NCBI GenBank assembly: GCA_038106145.1
Contig: JAYODD010000021.1
Location: forward strand, 1-29,976
Direction: 5' to 3'
DNA from: JBFJKD01 sp038106145
GTDB lineage: Bacteria; Pseudomonadota; Gammaproteobacteria; Pseudomonadales; Porticoccaceae
DNA length: 29,976 bases
Shown: one piece after another, positions 22,889 to 29,976 of the stretch
How the letters are laid out: each line of letters opens with the position of its first letter
How positions within the stretch are numbered: position 1 is the stretch's first letter
The notes under the pieces: generated by a model
Database searches by the model: none
What the model saw: only the letters and a program-made list of their open reading frames with translations
Told to the model about the DNA's origin: nothing
Made by a program: the position numbers and the translations under genes

Positions 22889-25177
22889 ATGGTCGATGCG
22901 AGTGACCCCAATGATAAGCAATTAGTTGACGAGGCGGCCCGGCTGCGCGATCAACTGACCCGTTACAATTACAACTATTACGTTCTTGACGATCCGCTAA
23001 TTAGCGACGCTGAGTACGACCGCCTGTTGCGGCGGTTGCAGCAACTCGAATCTGAGCGTCCCGAAATCAGAACAGCCGATTCCCCGACACAACGGGTCGG
23101 CGCGCCGCCGCTCTCGCAATTTGCTCAGGTCCGGCACACGGTCGCCATGCTGTCCCTCGATAACGTCTTTGATGCCGCAGAATTTGCTGAATTTGATCGT
23201 CGTGTGCGCCGCAAATTGCAGACTAATGAAGATCTGGAGTACGCCTGCGAGCCGAAACTGGATGGCGTGGCGGTAAGTCTTATCTATCAGGACGGGGTGT
23301 TGGTATGTGGCGCAACCCGGGGAGATGGTATGACTGGCGAGGATATTACCGCCAATGTGCGTACCGTAGCCTCCGTACCGCTGCGGCTCAGGGGTAACAA
23401 TCTACCCGAACTTTTAACCGTGCGTGGCGAAGTGTATATGCCGCTGCACGGATTCGAAAAATTAAACCAGCACGCTCGCGCGGAAGGGCAAAAGGTTTTC
23501 GTAAATCCACGTAATGCCGCAGCCGGCAGCTTGCGCCAATTGGACTCTCGCATTACCGCGCGGCGACCGTTGGCGATGAGCGCCTATGGTATTGGTGAAG
23601 TACGGGGGTGGCAGTTACCGCCGACCCATGTGGAAATATTACATGCGCTGCAAGACTGGGGGTTTGCGTTAAACGGGCTGGTTGCAACCGCGACCGGCGT
23701 GGTGCAGTGCGAAGATTATTACGCAAAGGTTATTGCATGCCGCGGACAACTCGACTACGACATCGATGGAATTGTTTACAAGGTCAACGCGCTTGCGCTA
23801 CAGGAAAAACTGGGTTTCGTCGCCCGCGCTCCGCGCTGGGCCATCGCGCGTAAATTTCCTGCGCAGGAAGCAATGACACGGCTTCTCGACGTCGAATTCC
23901 AGGTCGGGCGCACGGGTGCAATAACGCCTGTTGCGCGTCTGGAACCGGTATTCGTAGGCGGCGTTACCGTAAGTAATGCGACACTGCATAACCATGACGA
24001 AATCCAGCGCCTCGGAATTCGCCTTGGCGACCAGGTCATCGTGCGACGGGCGGGGGACGTTATTCCACAGATTGTCCGAGCCGCGCAATCCGATGGAGAT
24101 ACAGGTAACGCTACTCGGATAATAGAGTTTCCCAAACAGTGTCCGGTGTGCGGCTCGGATATTGAGCGTGCGGAAGATGAAGCGGTGGCGCGCTGCGCGG
24201 GCGGACTCTATTGTCCTGCCCAACGCAAAGAGGCGATTAAACACTTTGCATCCCGCCGGGCGATGGATATCGACGGTCTTGGCGACAGATTGGTGGAACA
24301 GTTAGTCGACAATGGACTGGTGAACGACCCCGCTGATCTATACAGCCTGACTGTAGAACAACTGGCGGGGCTGGAGCGCATGGCGGAAAAATCCGCGCAA
24401 AATCTGCTCGCGGCATTAAACGCCAGCAGGGTGACTACGTTTCCTCGTTTTCTCTACGCGTTGGGGATTCGCGAAGTGGGCGAGGTTACCGCGGCTGCCC
24501 TGGCGGAGCACTTCGGGACGCTGGAGAAGCTTCGCAAAGCAAGGATCCAGGATTTTGTGCAGGTCGGCGGCATTAAAGGTGTCGGCACCGCAACAGCGGT
24601 CGCCCTGCAGGATTATCTGCGTAGCGGGGTGTCCCCATCGGAGGCCCAGGGCGAGGACCTGGCAAATTGGTTAACGGCGGCGCGTATTCGTGGAATTACC
24701 GGGAAAATAGCCAGGGCTCTGGCTACCGAATTTAACACGTTGGAGGCATTACGAGCGGCGCGGGTTGACGATATGGTCTACACCCATAAAAGCCGCATCG
24801 ATGGCGTCGGGCCTGTGGTGGCGCAACATGTGGTGACGTTTTTTCAACAAAAGCACAATCTCGAAGTAGTCGATAAATTATGTTCCAGCGCTGGAATTCA
24901 CTGGCCCGCAGGTGTGTCCGCGAAAGCGGTGTCGCAACCGCTTGCCGGACAAACCTGGGTGTTAACCGGAACGCTGCAAGCCATGAGCAGGGAACAGGCA
25001 AAACAGCATTTACAGTCTCTCGGCGCACGGGTCGCGGGCACAGTCTCCAGCAAAACGGACGTATTAGTCGCGGGATCTGATCCAGGCTCCAAGTTAGCCA
25101 AGGCCACTGCCCTGAATATTGCTATTTTTGACGAACAGAAATTGATGCAAATGCTCGACACTTACCGCGAGCAATAA
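22889..25177 (+). CDS. ligA: NAD-dependent DNA ligase LigA, extended form
   Basis: LigA seals nicks in replication and repair using NAD. Domains in order: Ia (YNYYVLDDPLISDAEYDRLL), adenylation domain with catalytic Lys123 in EPKLDGVA, OB fold (VGRTGAITPVARLEPV), four-cysteine zinc finger (CPVC then RCAGGLYC), helix-hairpin-helix region and C-terminal BRCT (LAGQTWVLTGTL). I chose ATG 22889, four bases after zipA, giving 762 residues. A TTG further upstream lies inside zipA. E. coli LigA has 671 residues. Most of the excess is an insertion of about 80 residues in the helix-hairpin-helix domain, with an internal repeat (HFGTLEKLRKARIQD at 541 and EFNTLEALRAARVDD at 614). Pseudomonas LigA proteins are also long. 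Confidence 0.96.
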   Translation: MVDASDPNDKQLVDEAARLRDQLTRYNYNYYVLDDPLISDAEYDRLLRRLQQLESERPEIRTADSPTQRVGAPPLSQFAQVRHTVAMLSLDNVFDAAEFAEFDRRVRRKLQTNEDLEYACEPKLDGVAVSLIYQDGVLVCGATRGDGMTGEDITANVRTVASVPLRLRGNNLPELLTVRGEVYMPLHGFEKLNQHARAEGQKVFVNPRNAAAGSLRQLDSRITARRPLAMSAYGIGEVRGWQLPPTHVEILHALQDWGFALNGLVATATGVVQCEDYYAKVIACRGQLDYDIDGIVYKVNALALQEKLGFVARAPRWAIARKFPAQEAMTRLLDVEFQVGRTGAITPVARLEPVFVGGVTVSNATLHNHDEIQRLGIRLGDQVIVRRAGDVIPQIVRAAQSDGDTGNATRIIEFPKQCPVCGSDIERAEDEAVARCAGGLYCPAQRKEAIKHFASRRAMDIDGLGDRLVEQLVDNGLVNDPADLYSLTVEQLAGLERMAEKSAQNLLAALNASRVTTFPRFLYALGIREVGEVTAAALAEHFGTLEKLRKARIQDFVQVGGIKGVGTATAVALQDYLRSGVSPSEAQGEDLANWLTAARIRGITGKIARALATEFNTLEALRAARVDDMVYTHKSRIDGVGPVVAQHVVTFFQQKHNLEVVDKLCSSAGIHWPAGVSAKAVSQPLAGQTWVLTGTLQAMSREQAKQHLQSLGARVAGTVSSKTDVLVAGSDPGSKLAKATALNIAIFDEQKLMQMLDTYREQ

Positions 25178-25248
25178 TCTTGGCAGGGAGGGAACCGCGG
25201 TGACAGGTAATCTTTCAGGGAACCGGAGCACTAATTAAGGATACTTTT

Positions 25249-25662
25249 ATGTGGCAGGAATCAATAGTCTACGGGTGTATCAGGGATACCGCTTACGAAC
25301 GGGACGTCGAAGAACGTGTAATTACCAACCGTCGCGCCATGGCCGCTCTGCCAGGGGCCGACAGCTGGCCGATGCTGAGTCGCGAGATGTTCTCACTAAC
25401 AGCTGCCGCGGGTGGGGATATCGACGTCCATACCGAGGTGGTGCATTTCGGTGCTTCGTATCAGGGCATAGAATATGAATGGGAGCTGTGGCTCGAGCAA
25501 TTTGAAGCCCTGTTGACCAGCATGTACTGGGTGTCGGCCACCGTTCATCTCGAGACAGAACTGTCTGGAGTCCATTCTTTTAATTGGGTCAGCGACGACG
25601 AATATCATCGCCCCGGCAGTTCCAATATTCGCATGCGGTGCGAGTGGGTGCGCGACCTCTGA
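25249..25662 (+). CDS. Conserved protein of unknown function (137 residues)
   Basis: I do not recognise a named domain. The protein is soluble-looking, acidic and rich in Trp and Tyr (MWQES, DSWPML, YEWELWLEQFEALLTSMYWV, CEWVRDL), with alternating strand-like stretches and one amphipathic helix around EWELWLEQFEALL. No signal peptide or membrane helix is visible. A good AAGGA at 25237-25241 lies seven bases before the ATG, which supports real expression. It stands alone after ligA, with about 70 bases upstream and 80 downstream. Small single-domain proteins of this shape occur in many gammaproteobacteria, but I cannot assign a role from sequence. Confidence 0.8.
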   Translation: MWQESIVYGCIRDTAYERDVEERVITNRRAMAALPGADSWPMLSREMFSLTAAAGGDIDVHTEVVHFGASYQGIEYEWELWLEQFEALLTSMYWVSATVHLETELSGVHSFNWVSDDEYHRPGSSNIRMRCEWVRDL

Positions 25663-25741
25663 TACGCAGTCCACCCGCTAGGCACACCAGTACGTTGCAC
25701 TGGGATGTTTCGCTATCGCTTGTTTAATCCGGGACCATGCT

Positions 25742-25978
25742 ATGAACAGTCCGCTGTGGCGCACGACTTTTCTAATTTCCCTGCTGGTGACCGGCGCGTT
25801 TCTAGCGGCCGCCGTAAAGATTTGGCAAGTGCCGGGCACCTTGCTGGGGCAGTTGCTGGTACTGTGTGTCGTCCTGTTGTGTGTCGTCATTGGCTGCGCG
25901 TGGATACTGGTCAAATTACTTGGGATTTTGCGGGTGAGAGGTCGCGTCAAAAAAGTTGTCAACAATGAAGCCGATTGA
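25742..25978 (+). CDS. Small two-helix inner-membrane protein
   Basis: A 78-residue protein with two predicted transmembrane segments (about 9-26 and 35-60, the second rich in V, L and C) and a basic C-terminus (RVRGRVKKVV). The ATG at 25742 has only weak upstream purines. Its 3' end overlaps the start of the MFS transporter by 14 bases, so the two are likely translated together, and it could be an accessory or regulatory peptide for the transporter. No family is recognised. The alternative that the frame is non-coding is unlikely, given the hydrophobic pattern and the overlap. Confidence 0.65.
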   Translation: MNSPLWRTTFLISLLVTGAFLAAAVKIWQVPGTLLGQLLVLCVVLLCVVIGCAWILVKLLGILRVRGRVKKVVNNEAD

Positions 25979-27200
25979 ATCGCGGCTAACGCCGTTTCGC
26001 TTCTACCTCGGCGGTATCGGCAGTGGCGCGGTGGCGATGGGCCTGCAGGTCGTCCTGTTTCCATGGCTGGTGGTAGGCATTTTGCACGAGTCGCCGGATC
26101 GGGTTGGTATTGCGCAAATGGCGGTCATGCTGCCGAATCTGTTTCTGATCCTGATTGGTGGCGCGCTCTCGGATAATCGCCACCTGGGCACTTACCTGTT
26201 TCGTGTCTATCTGCTTTATGCGATTCCGTTTATTTTTATGTTGTTAACAGTTTTCGGCGGAATGCTGAACTATGGCACCTTGCTGGCGTTCGGCCTGCTG
26301 TACGGAGCTATCACGGCTTTCGTCCAGCCCGCGCGGGAAAGTTTACTGCCCCAGGTGTCCCAGCACTCCCTGCAGCAGGGGGTGGCGCGCGCGACCTTTG
26401 TGCAATTTCTTGCTCAGGGGATCGGTGTTTCCCTGGCCGGAATGCTGGACTACATTGGCTTGCCGCAGCTATTGATCATACAGCTCGCGCTTTTTGTCCT
26501 GGCTGGTTACCTGATTCGTGAAAGCCAACCCCGCGGAACAGGCTTGCCCGGGAACCGACCGGCCAGCAAAAGTGGCGTTTTATCGGGTCTGGCGGAAGTG
26601 TGGCGCATTCGGCAATTGCGGGCGCTGATGTCGGTCGTGGCCGCTACCGGCTTTTTTGGCTTTGGTGCCTACCTGGTGGTGATGCCCATAATGACCCGGG
26701 ATATCTACCACAGCGGTCCTGGGTTCTATGCCATGTTGCAGCTGTGTTTCAGTGTCGGGGTGCTGCTGGCCAACATGGTCTTTATCCGCAGTATGAAAAA
26801 TTTCAGTCAGCCCGGAAAAATGCTGTTGGTCAGCCTGTTTGTCAGAGGTTTGATCATGGCGCTCATAGCGTTGCGTTTACCGGTGGCGGTGCTTTTTCCG
26901 GCGGTGGTACTGTGGGGCATTTTTTCCGGGGTGTCGATCACGTTGGGGCGAGCGATGACCCACTCGGAAGCGCCGGTTTCCCATCGCTCCAGAATTGTAT
27001 CGATCTATCAACTGGCTTTTTTTGGCTGCGCGCCGCTGGGTGCGTTTGTCTCCGGGTTGCTCATCAACCTGGTGGGAGTGATGCAAACCTTTGCCGCCCT
27101 CGGCATGCTGACGCTGGTGGCCGCCATCTGTGGCGGATTCAGCGCCCTATGGCAAGTTCGTAGCGAAACCCTATCAGTGCCGCCGTCACCGCCACGTTAA
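25965..27200 (+). CDS. Major facilitator superfamily transporter (EntS-like/MFS_3 type)
   Basis: A 411-residue integral membrane protein with about 11-12 hydrophobic helices in two halves, split by a polar loop near residues 185-205 (RESQPRGTGLPGNRPASKSG). Helix 2-3 carries the MFS loop LIGGALSDNRHLGTY, a weak form of the GxxxDRxGRR motif, and PARESLLPQV is typical of EntS-like or drug-efflux members. Substrate is unknown. I chose ATG 25965 inside the upstream small membrane gene; a TTG nine bases earlier is possible. Its 3' end overlaps the convergent methyltransferase gene by 62 bases. Confidence 0.9.
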   Translation: MKPIESRLTPFRFYLGGIGSGAVAMGLQVVLFPWLVVGILHESPDRVGIAQMAVMLPNLFLILIGGALSDNRHLGTYLFRVYLLYAIPFIFMLLTVFGGMLNYGTLLAFGLLYGAITAFVQPARESLLPQVSQHSLQQGVARATFVQFLAQGIGVSLAGMLDYIGLPQLLIIQLALFVLAGYLIRESQPRGTGLPGNRPASKSGVLSGLAEVWRIRQLRALMSVVAATGFFGFGAYLVVMPIMTRDIYHSGPGFYAMLQLCFSVGVLLANMVFIRSMKNFSQPGKMLLVSLFVRGLIMALIALRLPVAVLFPAVVLWGIFSGVSITLGRAMTHSEAPVSHRSRIVSIYQLAFFGCAPLGAFVSGLLINLVGVMQTFAALGMLTLVAAICGGFSALWQVRSETLSVPPSPPR

Positions 27201-27927
27201 GGGACTCTACGCCGTTGTGCATGGGAATGCACAATTGTTGTGTGGCCTGTTGCCGTGTGGCGCTGGACACTCCTGTAGTTTCGTTGCCCAGTACGTAAAC
27301 CACGGATCCCTGGGGTCGAAACTCCCTGAGTGTTTGCTGCGCCTGACCTGATAGCACGCAAATTTCGGCACAGCAGCGCGCCAGATCTTGCAAGGCAATT
27401 TGTAAGTCCGCACAGCGCAAGATACGGCATTTGAACAGCGTCCCGGCACTCGCTTTGATCACCAGGGGCGACAGGGGCGCGCAGCCGTGCGTGGGGAGCA
27501 GTAATCCCGTCAGGGGGCTGGCGCAGACTGAACGGATAATCATCCCCAGGTTCTGGGGATTGGTAATATTCTCCACGGCAACTAGCTGGAATGGGGTGCT
27601 GCGTTCCTGCAGGAAGATTTTATAGTCCTGATATCCCGCACAGCGGATATCTGCGGCAATGCCCTGGTCCTGAGCCTGGTTTTTGGAGATGCGCGAGAGG
27701 GAGCGGCGATCGTGATAAACCTGCTCGATACCCCGTTGCGCCGCCAGGTTCAAAATCTCCCGCATGGTGCCGTGGGTACGGTTGCTTTCGGCGATATGCA
27801 CGCGATAAATTTCGAGAGTCGGGTCCTGCAACGCTTCCAGCACCGGTTTGCGCCCATAAATGGTAAGCAGTTGGGCGTAAAATGCCTTGCGCTGCAGGTA
27901 TTGCTGACTATCGTCGGTTGCGGTCAC
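27139..27927 (-). CDS. TrmH/SpoU-family rRNA methyltransferase (RlmB-like)
   Basis: A SPOUT-class 2'-O-methyltransferase of 262 residues, probably acting on rRNA. An N-terminal substrate-binding domain (IYGRKPVLEAL, then YHDRRSLSRISKNQAQDQGIA) precedes the catalytic knot with NITNPQNLGMIIRS, VLGNETTGVSS and IPMHNGVESLNVAVTAAL. The order of domains matches RlmB. The nucleotide target cannot be fixed, and some members of this subgroup are uncharacterised paralogs. Its last 62 bases lie antisense to the 3' end of the MFS gene. It sits at the downstream end of a - strand run with pdxJ, separated by 57 bases. Confidence 0.88.
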   Translation of the reverse strand: MTATDDSQQYLQRKAFYAQLLTIYGRKPVLEALQDPTLEIYRVHIAESNRTHGTMREILNLAAQRGIEQVYHDRRSLSRISKNQAQDQGIAADIRCAGYQDYKIFLQERSTPFQLVAVENITNPQNLGMIIRSVCASPLTGLLLPTHGCAPLSPLVIKASAGTLFKCRILRCADLQIALQDLARCCAEICVLSGQAQQTLREFRPQGSVVYVLGNETTGVSSATRQQATQQLCIPMHNGVESLNVAVTAALIGFRYELAIGR

Positions 27928-27984
27928 GGTTAAATCTTCCGGTGGTCACTATCGATTGTGATCAACGGGCGGGGAGATAGAACG

Positions 27985-28752
27985 TCACATTTTCACCTGG
28001 CCAGTTAAGCGCGCTTTATAGGCCTGGACCGCTGGCGTCAACCCCATTGCCAGGGCGTCGACGATCAGTGCGTGCCCAATGGATACCTCCTGTAGACCGG
28101 GCAGGGCGACGAAGCGTTGCAGGTTGTCCAGATTTAAATCGTGCCCCGCGTTGACCCCAAGGCCATGCGCGAGGGCACATTCGGCGGCCTCGCGATAGCG
28201 CCTGAACTGGGCTTCGCCGCAGGTCGGCGATTTACGCCAATGCTCGGCGTAAGGGCCGGTGTACAGCTCTATACGATCCACCCCCAGTTGTGCGGCGAGC
28301 TGAATCTGCTCGATGTCCGGATCCATAAACAGGCTGACGCGGATCCCTTGTTGCTGGAGGCGCGCCACCACCGGCTGTAACTGCTCACCCGCGACAGCTA
28401 TATCGAAGCCGTGGTTGGATGTGAGCTGATCGGCGCTGTCGGGAACCAGCGTACACTGGTGTGGTCTTGCCTCTGCCACAAGGCTCAGCAAGCCGGGATA
28501 ATGCTCGCGTTGCGCCGCGAAAGGATTGCCCTCTACATTGAATTCGATACGGGGATATTCCCGTATTAATACGCCGAGTTGATGTACGTCGTGCGGCCGG
28601 ATATGGCGCAAATCCGGGCGCGGATGCACCGTAATGCCATCCGCGCCAGCCGCCAGGCAGGTGCGGGCGTGGGCAATGACGTCCGGGTAATTACCAGGGC
28701 GGGAATTGCGGATCAGCGCAATTTTATTGAGGTTGACGCTGAGTTTTATCAT
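27985..28752 (-). CDS. pdxJ: Pyridoxine 5'-phosphate synthase PdxJ, Xanthomonas/Bacteroidetes-like type
   Basis: PdxJ condenses 1-deoxyxylulose 5-phosphate with 3-amino-2-oxopropyl phosphate to pyridoxine 5'-phosphate (vitamin B6), as a TIM-barrel octamer. The 255 residues show LSVNLNKIALIRNSR at the start, DGITVHPRPDLRHIRPHD, EFNVEGNPF, TLVPDS, LYTGPYAEH, GLGVNAGHDLNLDNL and EVSIGHALIVDAL. In E. coli and most gammaproteobacteria the early motifs are VNIDH and HLREDRRHI; here VNLNK and HPRPDLRHI follow the form I recall from Xanthomonas and Bacteroidetes. It is not in the usual rnc-era-recO-pdxJ-acpS operon but alone between a methyltransferase and an SH3 protein. It may be the only copy or a second, transferred one. 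Confidence 0.92.
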   Translation of the reverse strand: MIKLSVNLNKIALIRNSRPGNYPDVIAHARTCLAAGADGITVHPRPDLRHIRPHDVHQLGVLIREYPRIEFNVEGNPFAAQREHYPGLLSLVAEARPHQCTLVPDSADQLTSNHGFDIAVAGEQLQPVVARLQQQGIRVSLFMDPDIEQIQLAAQLGVDRIELYTGPYAEHWRKSPTCGEAQFRRYREAAECALAHGLGVNAGHDLNLDNLQRFVALPGLQEVSIGHALIVDALAMGLTPAVQAYKARLTGQVKM

Positions 28753-28828
28753 GGCCTGCCGGCTACCTGAAGAATCGGGTGTCGCCGCCCTGCGGATGTC
28801 AGGCTACAGCAGGAGTAGGGTGCGTTTG

Positions 28829-29494
28829 TCAGGCCCACTCGGAGTATCCGCCGCGTTTGCGTTTCAGACGTGGAATAAGGACGCTGAGCAGGGCGCCCAT
28901 AAATACCGCGAGAGCGCCGTATAAAAACCATTTCTGGGTGTGTACGGCCTGCAATTGTTCGGCGCGCGCGGTGAGAATATCCATATCGCTTTGCAACATT
29001 TTGTTGCGCTTTAGTAGCTCCTGGTTTTGCTGCTGTAATTCCAGGGCGCTGGAGGAGACTTTTTTCAGCATCGCCAGTTCCTCGTGAATGGCCTGGTTGC
29101 GATTTTTCAGGGTCTCAGCCTGCAAACTCAATTCGATGTTACTGCGCTCGAGACTGGCGACCTGTTCCTGTAGCTCGCTATACTTTTTTTGCAGGGCGTT
29201 GGCGTGCTCCTCCGCCCGTTCCACCCGTAGCCGCGCAATTGGCTCGCTGACGATATACTGGCTCGGCATCCAGCCGTCCAACCCATCGGCGGTTTTTACA
29301 TGACTCCAGTCTTTTTGCTCTTCAATAAAGGTCAGCGCAAGACCACTTTTCAGACCGCGATGAATAATCGCGCAGGTGCTACAGGGACTGCTGCGCAAGG
29401 GCACGCGAAATTCGTCGGAAATATAACGGGTTTCCGCGATCAGTGGCGTCGCGTACAGCAGGGAGGCGACGAGGGTCCACAGGTATCTGGTCAT
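28829..29494 (-). CDS. SH3-domain/coiled-coil inner-membrane protein (YgiM-like)
   Basis: A 221-residue envelope protein. A signal sequence (residues 1-20, LWTLVASLLYATPLIAE) is followed by a bacterial SH3 domain (about 22-82, including EFRVPLRSSPCSTCAII and GLDGWMPSQYI). A coiled coil of about 100 residues (EEHANALQKKYSELQEQ onward) and a C-terminal transmembrane helix (FLYGALAVFMGALLSVLIP) end in a basic tail. This order is that of the YgiM/SH3-domain protein family of gammaproteobacteria, whose function is not established. Two cysteines in the SH3 domain (SSPCSTC) could pair in the periplasm. It lies between yciI and pdxJ on the same strand, with 73- and 76-base gaps. Confidence 0.9.
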   Translation of the reverse strand: MTRYLWTLVASLLYATPLIAETRYISDEFRVPLRSSPCSTCAIIHRGLKSGLALTFIEEQKDWSHVKTADGLDGWMPSQYIVSEPIARLRVERAEEHANALQKKYSELQEQVASLERSNIELSLQAETLKNRNQAIHEELAMLKKVSSSALELQQQNQELLKRNKMLQSDMDILTARAEQLQAVHTQKWFLYGALAVFMGALLSVLIPRLKRKRGGYSEWA

Positions 29495-29567
29495 AACAAC
29501 TCTCGGAGTCGTTGATTGGCTGATGATCCATGATAGCGGGAAGCAACCATGACGTTAACCGCGGCCA

Positions 29568-29870
29568 TCATTTTGGCAGAGCCTTGACCAAGGGTTTGAC
29601 CGTCACGGAGGCGTATACATCGGCGGCCACGTAGGGATCCTGCTCCGCCCACCGGGTAGCTTCCTCGAGACTGCCAAACTCGGCGATAACCACACTTCCG
29701 GTAAATCCGGCTTCGCCGGGTGCCGGCGAATCTATCGCCGGATTCGGCCCAGCGACCAGCAGGCGTCCCTGTGCCTGCAATATTTCCAGGCGCGCCAGGT
29801 GCGCGGGCCTGGCAGCGACTCGGGCAGCGAGGCTGTCAGGTCGATCGTTGGCGATAATGGCGTACCACAT
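29568..29870 (-). CDS. yciI: YciI-family protein
   Basis: A 100-residue ferredoxin-like-fold protein of the YciI family. It opens with MWYAIIANDRPDSL, has RPAHLARLE with the conserved His, and contains GRLLVAGP, GSVVIAEFGSLEEATRWAEQDPYVAADVY and VTVKPL. The His and the Asp of the DPYV region are the positions thought to form the active site, but the reaction is unknown for most members. The ATG shares a base with the stop of the upstream gene (TAATG at 29872-29868), so the two are co-translated. The context is similar to the yciI neighbourhood of other gammaproteobacteria. Confidence 0.92.
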   Translation of the reverse strand: MWYAIIANDRPDSLAARVAARPAHLARLEILQAQGRLLVAGPNPAIDSPAPGEAGFTGSVVIAEFGSLEEATRWAEQDPYVAADVYASVTVKPLVKALPK

Positions 29871-29974
29871 TATTCTGAATCCTGCTGGGAGTGACGGATG
29901 AGCTGCTCCAGGGTCATGCCCGTGAGTCTGGTAATACCCTTAAAAAGATAGATCATTGCACACACCATCACCAA
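29870..29974 (-). CDS. C-terminal end of an unidentified membrane protein (cut by window edge)
   Basis: Thirty-four residues before a TAA remain: a hydrophobic stretch (VMVCAMIYLF) then a polar tail with TGMTLEQLIRHSQQDSE. The stop overlaps the yciI start by one base (TAATG). In many gammaproteobacteria yciI is next to the septation/membrane protein YciB, but the visible tail does not look like a YciB C-terminus to me, so I leave it unnamed. Confidence 0.6.
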   Translation of the reverse strand: MVMVCAMIYLFKGITRLTGMTLEQLIRHSQQDSE

Positions 29975-29976
29975 CA

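Noticed and set aside
1..29976. CRISPR arrays, insertion sequences, prophage genes, restriction-modification, toxin-antitoxin or defence islands
   Set aside because: None seen on either strand; no regularly spaced repeats, transposase motifs, integrases or methyltransferase-nuclease pairs. The window is mostly housekeeping.

Overview
The window is a stretch of chromosome from a gammaproteobacterium. It best fits the Pseudomonadales/Cellvibrionales side of the class. The evidence is conserved gene order and protein type: msbA-lpxK-kdsB-murB (lipid A, KDO and peptidoglycan precursors), gacA-uvrC-pgsA followed by tRNA-Cys and tRNA-Leu, and smc-zipA-ligA. Codon use is moderately GC-rich and GTG/TTG starts are common. 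Two features suggest a draft or metagenomic assembly. There is a 10-N gap at 18193-18202. The first ~190 bases are only about a quarter G+C (47 of the first 180 by hand count) and are joined abruptly to the GC-richer interior of msbA.

Layout. 1-194: AT-rich segment of foreign character. 157-5418: envelope precursor operon msbA, lpxK, kdsB, murB, then an AlkB-like dioxygenase, all on + and tightly packed. 5472-9046: gacA/uvrY-type regulator, uvrC, pgsA, tRNA-Cys(GCA), a structured spacer, tRNA-Leu(TAA). 9228-16638: an accessory acyl-CoA block with an SDR, a TetR regulator on -, a pair of MaoC/hotdog proteins, a membrane GGDEF-EAL protein and a ~590-residue acyl-CoA dehydrogenase. Its spacers carry direct repeats, a near-palindrome and candidate promoters. 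16667-18178 on -: trmL, mioC-type flavodoxin and fldB, the last two overlapping as TAATG. 18414-25177: smc, zipA, ligA. 25249-27200: a small uncharacterised protein, a two-helix membrane protein and an overlapping MFS transporter. 27139-29974 on -: an RlmB/TrmH-type rRNA methyltransferase, pdxJ of the Xanthomonas/Bacteroidetes-like type, an SH3/coiled-coil membrane protein, yciI, and the C-terminal end of an unidentified membrane protein.

How the genes work together. Most are housekeeping genes for outer-membrane lipid assembly, peptidoglycan, DNA repair, chromosome condensation, division and cofactor supply. The one block that looks like a specialised pathway is 9228-16638. There an acyl-CoA dehydrogenase, a probable two-subunit enoyl hydratase, an NAD-type SDR and a TetR repressor could run three steps of a beta-oxidation-like sequence. 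No thiolase or CoA ligase is present in the window. I found no CRISPR array, transposase, restriction system, toxin-antitoxin pair, phage gene or other clear defence system, and I do not claim a new system. The items most worth a second look are the terminal junction, the acyl-CoA block and its operators, the atypical EAL active-site region, the internal duplication in LigA, the divergent PdxJ and the 137-residue unknown after ligA.
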